Assembly (NCBI GenBank): GCA_021835265.1
Contig: JAKBQK010000174.1
Coordinates: 1 to 15,151 of the forward strand
Direction of reading: 5' to 3'
Source of the DNA: Thermoplasmata archaeon
Lineage (GTDB): Archaea > Thermoplasmatota > Thermoplasmata > Thermoplasmatales > Thermoplasmataceae
DNA length: 15,151 nt
The stretch's first letter is position 1, and each line of letters begins with the position of its first letter. Positions 1 through 6,238 of this stretch are shown here, in pieces. The notes under the pieces are model-generated. The model was not told the DNA's origin, did not search any database, and saw only the letters and a program-made list of their open reading frames with translations. The translations under genes and the position numbers were made by a program.

Positions 1-147
1 GTTATCGAAATCCATTTCATTGTCCAGGGCAGGCACAAAAAGATTATCATTCAGAGAGCCAATGTTTGCGCTAGGTTTTTCAGTTGCGGAAAAAAGGCTT
101 TTGATATGTTTAGTATCAGAGTAATGCGATAAATCTAGAAATACCAT
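1..147 (-). CDS. Start of an unrecognised leftward gene (partial)
   Basis: An ATG at 147 opens a frame of 49 codons that runs off the left edge with no stop; a TGA lies two codons upstream of the ATG, so this is the only sensible start. The visible residues begin MVFLDLSHYSDTKH and show no motif I recognise. A TATAAA-type box at 167-174 is centred about 24 bases upstream of the ATG, the spacing expected for a leaderless archaeal transcript, and this is the main reason to call it a gene. If the tRNA-like fragment at 377-396 marks the left end of an integrated element, this gene would be chromosomal flank. Confidence 0.55.
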   Translation of the reverse strand, partial: MVFLDLSHYSDTKHIKSLFSATEKPSANIGSLNDNLFVPALDNEMDFDN

Positions 148-166
148 CTGTCAGACATTATGACGG

Positions 167-174
167 TTTATAAA
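167..174 (-). promoter_or_regulatory. TATA box of the leftward edge gene
   Basis: TTTATAAA on both strands (self-complementary), centred 24 bases before the ATG at 147. This spacing predicts transcription starting at or within a base or two of the ATG. Confidence 0.5.
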
Positions 175-281
175 GTCTTAAGCATTTTTTCCCCTGTAAA
201 GTAATAGGGGTAGAGCCGAAAGCTAATTCCATAACAGGTTGAACATATGCGATGAACGACTGGGCAACACTTGCTTATGTC

Positions 282-293
282 TTTATAAATATA
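282..293 (+). promoter_or_regulatory. Possible upstream TATA box toward the integrase
   Basis: TTTATAAATATA would start a transcript near 312, leaving a leader of about 20 bases before a TTG at 332 that opens the integrase frame. There is no ribosome site before that TTG. It could be a second, weaker promoter for the integrase, or face an unseen small RNA. Confidence 0.3.
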
Positions 294-376
294 TTTTCGT
301 AAAATGACTGGCACCTGTTAATATAAAGCCTTTGAAACGGATAAACAAATTAGTTGCCCGTAAAGTTATATTCCAA

Positions 377-396
377 CGCCCGAGCCGGGATTTGAA
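377..396 (-). other. Candidate att site: 3' fragment of a tRNA gene
   Basis: Read on the minus strand, TTCAAATCCCGGCTCGGGCG has the exact layout of a tRNA 3' end: a T-loop TTCAAAT (396-390), the 3' side of the T stem CCCGG (389-385), a seven-base 3' acceptor strand CTCGGGC (384-378) and a discriminator G (377). The 5' side of the T stem is not present beyond 396, so this is a fragment, not a tRNA gene. Archaeal integrative elements recombine with tRNA 3' ends, and the fragment sits right next to a tyrosine integrase. The intact target tRNA should start GCCCGAG and have a T stem beginning CCGGG. By the orientation, the element extends to the right and the chromosome to the left, if it is integrated. 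Confidence 0.6.
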
Positions 397-422
397 GTAT
401 AAGTTCATATCCCAACCAATTA

Positions 423-430
423 TTTATATA
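423..430 (+). promoter_or_regulatory. TATA box of the integrase gene
   Basis: TTTATATA is centred about 25 bases before the ATG at 452, so the transcript would start at that ATG. This supports 452 over the TTG at 332 as the start of the integrase. Confidence 0.5.
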
Positions 431-451
431 CTTTCTCTGCTTGGTCCTGTC

Positions 452-1672
452 ATGACTTTTTCACACATATCAGTCGAATACGAAAGGGAAATGCTTAGAA
501 AAGAGCCTTTGCCTGAAGTAGTAAAGAAGGCTATAATTGAATTCGTCGATGGTGACCTTCTTCTTGAAAACATTGGCGAACGAAGGAGATCAAACTATTT
601 CCAGCGACTAAGGGTTGCCGCAAGATGGACTCCTGACAAGTTCCTTGATCCTTCAAAGGATGACATAAAAAAGATATTGCTAAAGTTGAATGACGGTTAT
701 TCGGAGTGGACCAAAGTCACATATCTCAGAATGCTTAAGAAGTTCTATCACAAAAAGTTATCTAAGCGAAAGTTTGAGTCTTTATTTGAAGGCGTCAAGA
801 TAAAGCAGCCAAAGCAGAAGATCCAGCAATCTGATCTCATAACAAGGGAAGAAATGAATCTTATCATAGGCAACTGCAACAATTCCAGGGACAGGGCAAT
901 TTTTTCCACTCTTTACGATTCAGGGTGCCGTATAGGAGAACTTCTTCTCATGAGGATAAGGAGCGTGCAGTTTGATAACTATGGCGCAGTGCTGGACGTT
1001 CCATTTGAGGGCAAGACTGGTACCCGTCCAGTGAGGATAGTAGGCGATTCTATAGCATACCTGAGGGCATGGCTTGACGGCCATCCTTTAAGGAATGACC
1101 TAAGTGCCCCGTTATTTTGCAATTTATCCGAAAGTATAAGGGGAAGGGCTATGACCTATGACGACGTTCACAAGGAGCTAAACAAGATACTGAAGAGGGC
1201 CGGAATCCAGAGAAGGATATATCCTCATCTGTTCAGGCACACAAGGGCATCCATGCTTGCTTCTAGGGTCGCAGAAGCTCCGCTGGAGGCACAGATGGGA
1301 TGGGTACCGGGAACAAAGCAGATGGCTACCTATGTTCACTTATCAGGCAAGCAAACCGATGAGGCGATTCTTAAAGCCTATGGCGTCGAAGTTGAGAAAT
1401 CAGGAAACAAGGAACCACTGCCTATCAAGTGTGCCAGATGCGGATCACTCAATCCGAGTAATGCAAACTATTGTCGTATGTGCTGGCTTCCGTTAACGAT
1501 TGAAGCGACGCTTGAACTCAAGGAGAAGGAAGAACACATACGGAGGGAACTTGAGAACAGAGGCTTGATAGATCCAAAGATCAAGGCACTGATCGAGAAT
1601 ATGCCTGAAACTGAGAGAACGGGAATACTAGCTTCCATTATTGAACTTGCATTGAAAAATAAAGGAAATTAA
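452..1672 (+). CDS. Tyrosine recombinase/integrase with C-terminal zinc ribbon
   Basis: Site-specific DNA recombinase of the phage-integrase family; it probably integrates or excises the surrounding element. From the ATG at 452 the protein has 406 residues: an N-terminal helical SAM-like core-binding domain (about 10-110), a catalytic domain with Arg160 in CRIGELLL, a beta-hairpin Lys188, the HLFRH box (His259, Arg262, His263) and the nucleophile Tyr294 in TYVHLSG. Then comes a zinc ribbon CARCG-N10-CRMC (Cys327/330/341/344) and a charged helical tail. All catalytic residues are present, so it should be active. The frame is open upstream to a TTG at 332, which would give 446 residues, but that extension runs through the tRNA-like att fragment, and the TATA box at 423-430 fits a leaderless start at 452. 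If the TTG were used, att would lie inside int, as in SSV-type integrases; otherwise the arrangement is pNOB8-like. Zinc-ribbon integrases of this shape are common in Thermoplasmata. Confidence 0.92.
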   Translation: MTFSHISVEYEREMLRKEPLPEVVKKAIIEFVDGDLLLENIGERRRSNYFQRLRVAARWTPDKFLDPSKDDIKKILLKLNDGYSEWTKVTYLRMLKKFYHKKLSKRKFESLFEGVKIKQPKQKIQQSDLITREEMNLIIGNCNNSRDRAIFSTLYDSGCRIGELLLMRIRSVQFDNYGAVLDVPFEGKTGTRPVRIVGDSIAYLRAWLDGHPLRNDLSAPLFCNLSESIRGRAMTYDDVHKELNKILKRAGIQRRIYPHLFRHTRASMLASRVAEAPLEAQMGWVPGTKQMATYVHLSGKQTDEAILKAYGVEVEKSGNKEPLPIKCARCGSLNPSNANYCRMCWLPLTIEATLELKEKEEHIRRELENRGLIDPKIKALIENMPETERTGILASIIELALKNKGN

Positions 1673-1837
1673 GAAACTGTTCTATAAATAAAGTTGTTCT
1701 CGTTTGTAACTGTCATCGTCGTTTTCCAAACTATAAATTAATCCATTATGCGAAGTATACAACTTTCTATTAATTTCAAACAGAAGTCCTTTGGGCTAAA
1801 TAGAGGAAATTAACCCTACAAATCCAAAACTAATATT

Positions 1838-1846
1838 AAAAAAGAA
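1838..1846 (-). terminator. T-tract after the leftward TIR operon
   Basis: On the minus strand a run TTCTTTTTT lies about 22 bases past the stop of the zinc-ribbon gene. Archaeal transcription ends at such T-tracts without needing a hairpin. The stretch 1673-1867 lies between convergent ends; apart from this tract I see only a 21-codon frame at 1748 behind a TATA-like box, which I do not call a gene. Confidence 0.4.
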
Positions 1847-1867
1847 TCTAACCACTCTGCCATAAAG

Positions 1868-1990
1868 TTATCGAGGACCATTTGGAGAGGTATCTTTTAC
1901 AATAGTACCTATACTTCCGCAATTTGGGCACAGCTTCAAGAGCGCTCCACTCGTGAATGTATAGTTGCAGTTTTCACATATATATTTCAT
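1868..1990 (-). CDS. 40-residue zinc-ribbon protein
   Basis: A short gene easily missed by length cut-offs. It encodes MKYICENCNYTF, then LCPNCGSIG, ending in SPNGPR: two CxxC knuckles (Cys5/Cys8 and Cys21/Cys24) in a rubredoxin-like zinc ribbon with almost nothing else. Its ATG at 1990 overlaps the TGA of the 233-aa gene as ATGA (1987-1990), so it is translationally coupled and belongs to the TIR/SLATT operon as last gene. A small zinc ribbon may bind nucleic acid or a partner protein; which is not visible. Codon use resembles its neighbours. Confidence 0.75.
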   Translation of the reverse strand: MKYICENCNYTFTSGALLKLCPNCGSIGTIVKDTSPNGPR

Positions 1991-2688
1991 GACTTATCAC
2001 TTTTTCCCAAATACTTTCCAGCGTCATTCCATGAAAATGAAGATGTTTTTTTCCAATTCGGGTAAGTATAACCAACACTTTTTAGATTTTCATTTTCAAG
2101 CCGCTTTATTTCCGTTAGGTATTTTGCAGTCATATCTTCTGTATGATCTAAAAGCGAAATTAGTTTTATTGTTACCTTCGGGCTAAGCCTGTGGAAGGTT
2201 CTAAACCGAGTTGAAAGATCAGTTCCTTCTAGATAACCAGTTAGTTCAGAGAGGACAAAGCCGGGGTCAACAAACCTTGCTCTAGCAGCAGCTAGAATAT
2301 AATCATTTTTAGCATGCCCATTTTTCATGGCATATCCTTTTATGGTCGGGCCGACAGTATACCATTTCAGTTCATAATAGCCTGTCAGTACCCTTGTCTT
2401 TTCCCTTCTTGTGCAGAAGAGCAAATACTTCAATTTTTCATTAACGATCGATGATCGCATCATGGGTTCACATGTACTGAAGAGCCCATAAGTTTTAGTT
2501 TCAATATTTGGATCAGATTTACTGTCCGTTTCACTGCTTATCCTTCTTACGGGCACATCAGAATAAGGGTCAGAATAATAGAAAGATAAGAATCCACCAT
2601 TTCCAGGGTCGCCATTAATTTCAACCCAAGGTGGGTTTGGAGGGATGTAATCCACCGAATTCGTATCATCAGATTCTTTATTCTTCAT
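1987..2688 (-). CDS. Unrecognised 233-residue protein of the TIR operon
   Basis: I do not recognise this family. The N-terminal 60 residues are polar and proline-rich (PPNPPW at 17-21) and look disordered. Residues 66-150 look like a compact mixed fold: a strand KYLLFCTRR (87-95), then RVLTGYYELKWY (99-110), then DYILAAARARFVDPGFVL (129-146). The alternating strands around GYYELKWY recall PUA/EVE/ASCH-type nucleic-acid or modified-base readers, but this is only an impression. The C-terminus is a charged helix followed by a Trp/Ser-rich tail. No signal peptide or membrane segment. It lies 17 bases after the TIR gene, with a GGGGAG ribosome site before its ATG, and overlaps the zinc-ribbon gene by four bases, so it is likely a working part of the TIR/SLATT system, perhaps its sensor. 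Confidence 0.75.
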   Translation of the reverse strand: MKNKESDDTNSVDYIPPNPPWVEINGDPGNGGFLSFYYSDPYSDVPVRRISSETDSKSDPNIETKTYGLFSTCEPMMRSSIVNEKLKYLLFCTRREKTRVLTGYYELKWYTVGPTIKGYAMKNGHAKNDYILAAARARFVDPGFVLSELTGYLEGTDLSTRFRTFHRLSPKVTIKLISLLDHTEDMTAKYLTEIKRLENENLKSVGYTYPNWKKTSSFSWNDAGKYLGKSDKS

Positions 2689-2705
2689 ATATTATCATCT
2701 CCCCG

Positions 2706-3173
2706 CTACCTTGCACACCCTCCAATCACTGACTTGCTATATGAAGGAGGGCCTTGAGGTTTTCGGCCAGCTACTAGTGCACACCTTTCGACAGCATCAG
2801 AAAACTCAGCAGGATTCCAGTTTATAACTTCTATGCCCTTGGAACTCAAGTAGTCAGGAACAGGTGCATCTTCTTGGTTTTTCAATTTTATACCAATCAC
2901 CCCATTTCCTCTTGCAATACTGTCCTCCACTTCTGTTCTTACCCATTCACTATCTTTAGTGTTTTGACCAATCAAAACCACAGTGACTGAGGTCCCATCC
3001 ATCTCTTCCCTTACCCTCCTTTTAATATATGATTCATTATCACTATTAACTGGTGTTAAGAGATGCCTGCCTACAAATGTGAAATCGACTGATCTATTCC
3101 ATTGTAGCAAAGCAAATCCCCGTGCCTGTTCACGATCATCGTGCTGATATGAAATAAAAACTCTTCTACCCAT
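2706..3173 (-). CDS. TIR-like (DUF1863/ThsB-type) signalling protein
   Basis: The 155-residue protein is a stand-alone TIR-like domain. It opens with the first TIR strand RRVFISYQHDD (3-13), followed by a helix, a strand VTVVLIG (63-69) after the helix SYIKRRVREEMDG, then the signature DSEWVRTEVEDSIARGNGVI in which Glu81 of the W-x3-E motif is the candidate NADase residue. This matches the DUF1863/MTH538 group that includes ThsB of Thoeris, which turns NAD into a signal molecule after phage recognition. A GGTG ribosome site lies six bases before the ATG. Upstream on the same strand is a SLATT membrane protein, the natural effector partner; no ThsA-type SIR2-SLOG or Macro effector is present, so this is not canonical Thoeris. 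The C-terminal 25 residues are polar and unassigned. Confidence 0.88.
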   Translation of the reverse strand: MGRRVFISYQHDDREQARGFALLQWNRSVDFTFVGRHLLTPVNSDNESYIKRRVREEMDGTSVTVVLIGQNTKDSEWVRTEVEDSIARGNGVIGIKLKNQEDAPVPDYLSSKGIEVINWNPAEFSDAVERCALVAGRKPQGPPSYSKSVIGGCAR

Positions 3174-3220
3174 TTTTCACCATTAATTATTATCAGCTAA
3201 ACTACTTTACACACTGCTAC

Positions 3221-4156
3221 TTAAGCTTTTGCACCGTGTCTATATCTCCAAATTTCATGCTCTCTGCTAATTGCCAATTCAAACAATTTAACGATCTTGC
3301 AGGTTTCATCGGCAGAAGGGGACTCTGCACGTTCTTTGATTTCCTTTAACTCTAAGAAAGTGTTTTTGTAAGTATACTCCAATTCTATGAAGCGCTTTGA
3401 GTTACCGTAGGACTGCAACGAAAGAATAATTGCCACAAGCAGGTCGATCACTTCGAGGTATCCATGGTAAATTAAGCCAAGAACCAATGATAAGGCCAGC
3501 GAAATGAATATGACAATCAGCATTGATAAGTAAAAGTTTTTCCCTAACAACCCATTGCGGTTTGACTTGTTCTTATACCAGTTTATTTGGTCATCCATTC
3601 TATATCGCTTGTAATAATCGAATTTCTGCATTGTGTCACTGAGCCTCATTTTATCAATATAATCTGTGACATAAAACCCACCTTTCTCGTCACCCTGAAT
3701 AGAGCCACACTTAATGTCCAGTGATTTGACCAACTTGGTCACAGTGCTTATAAAATATGACCTGCTATCTGATGTCTTTGCTGGAGTTCCAGTTCCAAAG
3801 GAGTCACATGACATAAAATATAACCAGACTTCCCGTTTAATAGATTCAGAAACGGACCTCGTTATCTGCCAAGCCAATGCATACTTCTCTGCTGGCAAGA
3901 GTGTGTTGATCAGAACAAGTACCACAAGGAGAAGGAAAGGTAATATTGCCATAGGAAAGTCGTAGTTAAGAGTGACAGATAGGATTACAAAGAGTGGTAT
4001 GCAAATCAAGATGATACTCTGTAACTTCTGAAATCTAAAGTAGTCGTTCTGATACTTTACCGAACATGAATCAATATACCGCCAGACATCAGGATAGAAT
4101 TGTGTCAGATTCAACTCAAGGTTCTGTTCCTCTGATTTCAATTTCTCTTCATTCAT
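3221..4156 (-). CDS. Tandem SLATT-type (DUF4231-like) membrane protein
   Basis: A 311-residue integral membrane protein with two pairs of membrane segments: about 46-63 and 68-88, then 208-229 and 232-250. After the first pair comes AEKYALAWQITRSVSESIKREVWLYF broken across 89-114, and before the second pair YYKRYRMDDQINWYKNK (181-197); after it a long helix FIELEYTYKNTFLELKEI (256-273). This double layout matches SLATT_3 plus SLATT_1 (SMODS/SLOG-associating 2TM effector) domains, which are thought to form pores or disturb the membrane in response to nucleotide signals. Its position 47 bases before a TIR gene fits the effector role. It starts 14 bases after the MazG-like gene, with no clear ribosome site. 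Family assignment is by pattern from memory; the four-segment topology is directly visible. Confidence 0.82.
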   Translation of the reverse strand: MNEEKLKSEEQNLELNLTQFYPDVWRYIDSCSVKYQNDYFRFQKLQSIILICIPLFVILSVTLNYDFPMAILPFLLLVVLVLINTLLPAEKYALAWQITRSVSESIKREVWLYFMSCDSFGTGTPAKTSDSRSYFISTVTKLVKSLDIKCGSIQGDEKGGFYVTDYIDKMRLSDTMQKFDYYKRYRMDDQINWYKNKSNRNGLLGKNFYLSMLIVIFISLALSLVLGLIYHGYLEVIDLLVAIILSLQSYGNSKRFIELEYTYKNTFLELKEIKERAESPSADETCKIVKLFELAISREHEIWRYRHGAKA

Positions 4157-4170
4157 AAGCCAATCGAATA

Positions 4171-4476
4171 TTACTTCTTTCTTAGTTCTTCGACTCGCTT
4201 TATTCGTTCAAGGTAGGATTTTTCTAGATCCATATCAAATAGATTAGAAAGCTTTAGTGCAAATACAAGAATATCTGCAATTCTATCCTTAGTCCCTAAT
4301 AAATCAACTGCTTCTCCGTGATGACTTTTTTCGCAATATGTTGCGAGTATCCCTGTCAGCTTTGCCAAGTGAAAGGTTGAATGCTCAATCTGTTTTTCCT
4401 TTGAAAAACCCATAACATCCTTGTGAAATTCAACGTCATGTTTCTGCTGGAACCTCTGTAGTTCACGAATGTTCAT
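4171..4476 (-). CDS. Small MazG-like (all-alpha NTP pyrophosphatase fold) protein
   Basis: The 101-residue, all-helical protein has the length and C-terminal pattern of the MazG/dUTPase-like superfamily: DRIADILVFALKLSNLFDMD (64-83) then LEKSYLERIKRVEELRKK, like the usual ExxD-helix followed by the gxdLe...k...r segment. Active members hydrolyse NTPs to NMP and pyrophosphate using a first-helix ExxE motif plus ExxD. Here the first helix reads HLAKLTG (36-42), so the ExxE metal ligands are missing and the second motif keeps only Asp68. It may be a non-catalytic nucleotide binder. Its ATG directly follows the glycosylase stop codon with no gap, so the two are co-translated. A role in dUTP or alarm-nucleotide handling is inference. 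Confidence 0.6.
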   Translation of the reverse strand: MNIRELQRFQQKHDVEFHKDVMGFSKEKQIEHSTFHLAKLTGILATYCEKSHHGEAVDLLGTKDRIADILVFALKLSNLFDMDLEKSYLERIKRVEELRKK

Positions 4477-5100
4477 TTAATTCAACCTTTCCCTAATTTC
4501 TACCAAATTTTGAAAGACGAAGTCGTACCGATCCTTTGAAATCTTATGGTAATTTATAACAGCAGAGGGGTGATATATTGGAACTATTATACGGCCATTT
4601 GTTTGAATCACATTCCCACATACTTCATCCATTTTCACATTTCTGATGCCTGTTAGATGAGACGTTACTATTCTACCAAGTGTTACAATAATTCTGGGCT
4701 TTGTAAACATGATTTCTTTCAACAAGTGCAGCGAACATTTGTTTATTTCAATATTTTTTGGATCTCGATTGTGACCGTAGTCATCCGTAGGATTGCATTT
4801 TACAATGTTTGTTATGCTGACAATCATACCTTCACCTTCCAAATAAGACACCATTTTGCGAAAGAACGATCCAGAACGATCCCTAGTAAAGGGTTTAGCA
4901 GATATCTCTGCACCAAACCTTCCAGGAGCCAAGCCAATGAACAGAAAATCTGAGAATGGAAAAAGTTCTCCTGGAACAGGAGATTCACAATAGTTTGACA
5001 GCTCACATCTTTTGCAAGTAATTACTTCAATTTGATCTTGATAATGATTTATAAAGGCTTGCTTCCTTGTGTTAACGTCTAGTTCAATTGTTTCAGACAC
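4477..5100 (-). CDS. Family-4-type uracil-DNA glycosylase (Fe-S)
   Basis: Removes uracil from DNA (deaminated cytosine or misincorporated dUMP). The 207-residue protein has the superfamily motifs in order: CKRC (Cys29/Cys32), GLAPGRFGAE (56-65) at the position of motif 1 GEAPG, PFTRDRSG (70-77), TNIVKCNP (97-104) with Cys102, NKCSLHLLKEI with Cys122, IIVTLGR, and the C-terminal YHPSAV loop. Four cysteines can hold the 4Fe-4S cluster of family 4. The family-4 'GEAPG' is GLAPG here, so water activation may differ. The start is GTG at 5100: a TATA box at 5121-5130 is spaced for a leaderless transcript beginning exactly there. It is the first gene of the operon that continues into the TIR/SLATT genes, which is unusual for a housekeeping repair enzyme and suggests a second, element-borne copy. 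Confidence 0.88.
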   Translation of the reverse strand: MSETIELDVNTRKQAFINHYQDQIEVITCKRCELSNYCESPVPGELFPFSDFLFIGLAPGRFGAEISAKPFTRDRSGSFFRKMVSYLEGEGMIVSITNIVKCNPTDDYGHNRDPKNIEINKCSLHLLKEIMFTKPRIIVTLGRIVTSHLTGIRNVKMDEVCGNVIQTNGRIIVPIYHPSAVINYHKISKDRYDFVFQNLVEIRERLN

Positions 5101-5120
5101 AATTGCATTATGTATCTTGC

Positions 5121-5130
5121 TATATTATAA
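5121..5130 (-). promoter_or_regulatory. TATA box of the UDG-TIR-SLATT operon
   Basis: TTATAATATA on the minus strand is centred about 26 bases before the GTG at 5100 and should give a leaderless transcript. No equally good box is seen before the downstream genes, so the six genes probably share this promoter. Confidence 0.55.
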
Positions 5131-5358
5131 GATTTCGCTTAAGGAGAAAACGGTCTAATGTATTAACTCGAACAAAAATAGAATGATAAAATTACACACA
5201 AAAGTAAATAGGTTATAAACGGGTCCGGAGGTATGCGCTTAATGTTCTAAGCGAACACTGTGCGTTCTGACTTAATTACATTCGCACTTCTTTATCGCAG
5301 AAGTATCCACAGTTGCGAAGGACTTAAAATAAATGTGGTGTCCCTCATAAAGAAAGAT
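5131..5358. other. Intergenic stretch with three small stem-loops
   Basis: No coding frame is seen. A TATA-like TTATAAA (5213-5219, plus sense) is followed by three short inverted repeats: CGCTTA/TAAGCG (5236-5241 with 5248-5253), GTGCG/CGCAC (5260-5264 with 5283-5287) and ACTTC/GAAGT (5286-5290 with 5300-5304). This could be a small structured RNA, or the 3' processing and termination region of the CARF gene ending at 5359. The stems are only 5-6 bp, so the RNA idea is weak. Confidence 0.3.
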
Positions 5359-6153
5359 TTAGATAATTCTTGACTTATTTTCATTTGCATTTTTTACTGA
5401 TGATCTTTTTACAAAGTTAACTGTGAATATACCATCCGTTGTGATGCTAAGCGCCTTAGTTTTATGACTTGGTTTCAGATATTCTTCTTTGAGTAGCCCT
5501 TCCTCAATCAGGGTTCGCACCAATTTTGAAAAGGTTCCCTTTCGTGCAACTGGGTATCGCCCAGAATCATTTTGTCTTTTTGGTTTATAAACTTCTTTGA
5601 ACTCATCAAAAGCTTCAGAATAAAGGATAAAACCATTTTCACCTTTAGTGGCTTTATTCACAATTGAAAGAACTTTAAACTTAAGACTTTCAGGGTCTAG
5701 ACTTTCAGGTTGAATTCTAGGTACTGAGAATTCAAAAATCGTGCCATCCTTTTCAACATAATATGCAGAGCCATTTATCCAAACTGACATCGTAAACAGA
5801 TTCAGGGGTAGAACTTTCTTGCCGCCTGTAATATTAAAGTAAAACTCAGATTCTGGGTATCTATCCCTTAGATCAAGTATTTTATCTCGAACATCATGTA
5901 AATTATCTGCATCCACATTTATGTCGCTTACCTGAATTCCCACACTTAAGCCTATTTTTTTCAACTTTTCAATAGAAGATTTAATCTCAGAATCTTTCTT
6001 AGCATCTATCTTTTTGGTGTGGAGATCTAAGAAAACGAAAACACGATCTATCTGGAATTTCTTAATTGCTGAAATAAAAGTCTTGTCCACGCTTTTCCCC
6101 TCAGAGAAAATATGAACGAATTGCTTCTCAGACGTAGTTTTCCTTGAGATCAT
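5359..6153 (-). CDS. CARF-domain transcription regulator with winged helix
   Basis: A 264-residue protein in two parts. Residues 10-150 form a Rossmann-like CARF domain: strand VHIFSEGKSVDKTF (13-26), strand RVFVFLD (37-43), and the hallmark ligand-binding loop FNITGGKK (106-113) followed by a helix and the strand SAYYVEKDG. Residues about 160-250 form a winged helix (KLVRTLIEEGLLKEEY, wing with TKALSITTDG). This is the Csa3/DUF6293-type layout: CARF domains bind cyclic oligoadenylates or similar nucleotides, and the winged helix binds DNA. It is divergent from the NYN-CARF-helicase-PLD operon with 85 bases between starts, the classic place for a local regulator. A TATA box at 6171-6180 suits a leaderless start at the ATG 6153. 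No cas genes are visible here, so its ligand may come from another source or from elsewhere in the genome. Confidence 0.85.
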   Translation of the reverse strand: MISRKTTSEKQFVHIFSEGKSVDKTFISAIKKFQIDRVFVFLDLHTKKIDAKKDSEIKSSIEKLKKIGLSVGIQVSDINVDADNLHDVRDKILDLRDRYPESEFYFNITGGKKVLPLNLFTMSVWINGSAYYVEKDGTIFEFSVPRIQPESLDPESLKFKVLSIVNKATKGENGFILYSEAFDEFKEVYKPKRQNDSGRYPVARKGTFSKLVRTLIEEGLLKEEYLKPSHKTKALSITTDGIFTVNFVKRSSVKNANENKSRII

Positions 6154-6170
6154 TCTTTGTACATACTAAA

Positions 6171-6180
6171 TAATAATAAA
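6171..6180 (-). promoter_or_regulatory. TATA box of the CARF regulator gene
   Basis: TTTATTATTA on the minus strand, centred about 23 bases before the ATG at 6153, consistent with a leaderless transcript. Confidence 0.5.
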
Positions 6181-6182
6181 AC

Positions 6183-6202
6183 TGTTTCCATATTGAGAAA
6201 CA
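6183..6202. promoter_or_regulatory. Candidate operator dyad between divergent promoters
   Basis: TGTTTC (6183-6188) and GAAACA (6197-6202) form an exact inverted repeat with an 8-base spacer. Its centre (about 6192) lies nearly midway between the leftward TATA box (6171-6180) and the presumed rightward one (6210-6216). A dimeric winged-helix protein such as the adjacent CARF regulator would suit a site of this size and could block or bend both promoters. Confidence 0.5.
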
Positions 6203-6209
6203 ATTTCTG

Positions 6210-6216
6210 CATAATG
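6210..6216 (+). promoter_or_regulatory. Weak TATA-like box of the NYN-helicase-PLD operon
   Basis: CATAATG is a poor TATA match but sits 26 bases before the ATG at 6239, the right place for a leaderless start. The weak match would suit a promoter that needs activation or derepression. Confidence 0.35.
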
Positions 6217-6238
6217 GTAAATCTTCAGTAGAGATATC

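Noticed and set aside
1845..1862. Minus-strand GGCAGAGTGGTTAGATTC resembles a tRNA D-arm.
   Set aside because: No anticodon arm, T-arm or acceptor partner follows in the next 80 bases; only a T-tract does.
2706..4156. Canonical Thoeris system.
   Set aside because: The TIR protein is ThsB-like, but no ThsA-type effector (SIR2-SLOG or TM-Macro) is present; the neighbour is a SLATT-type membrane protein.
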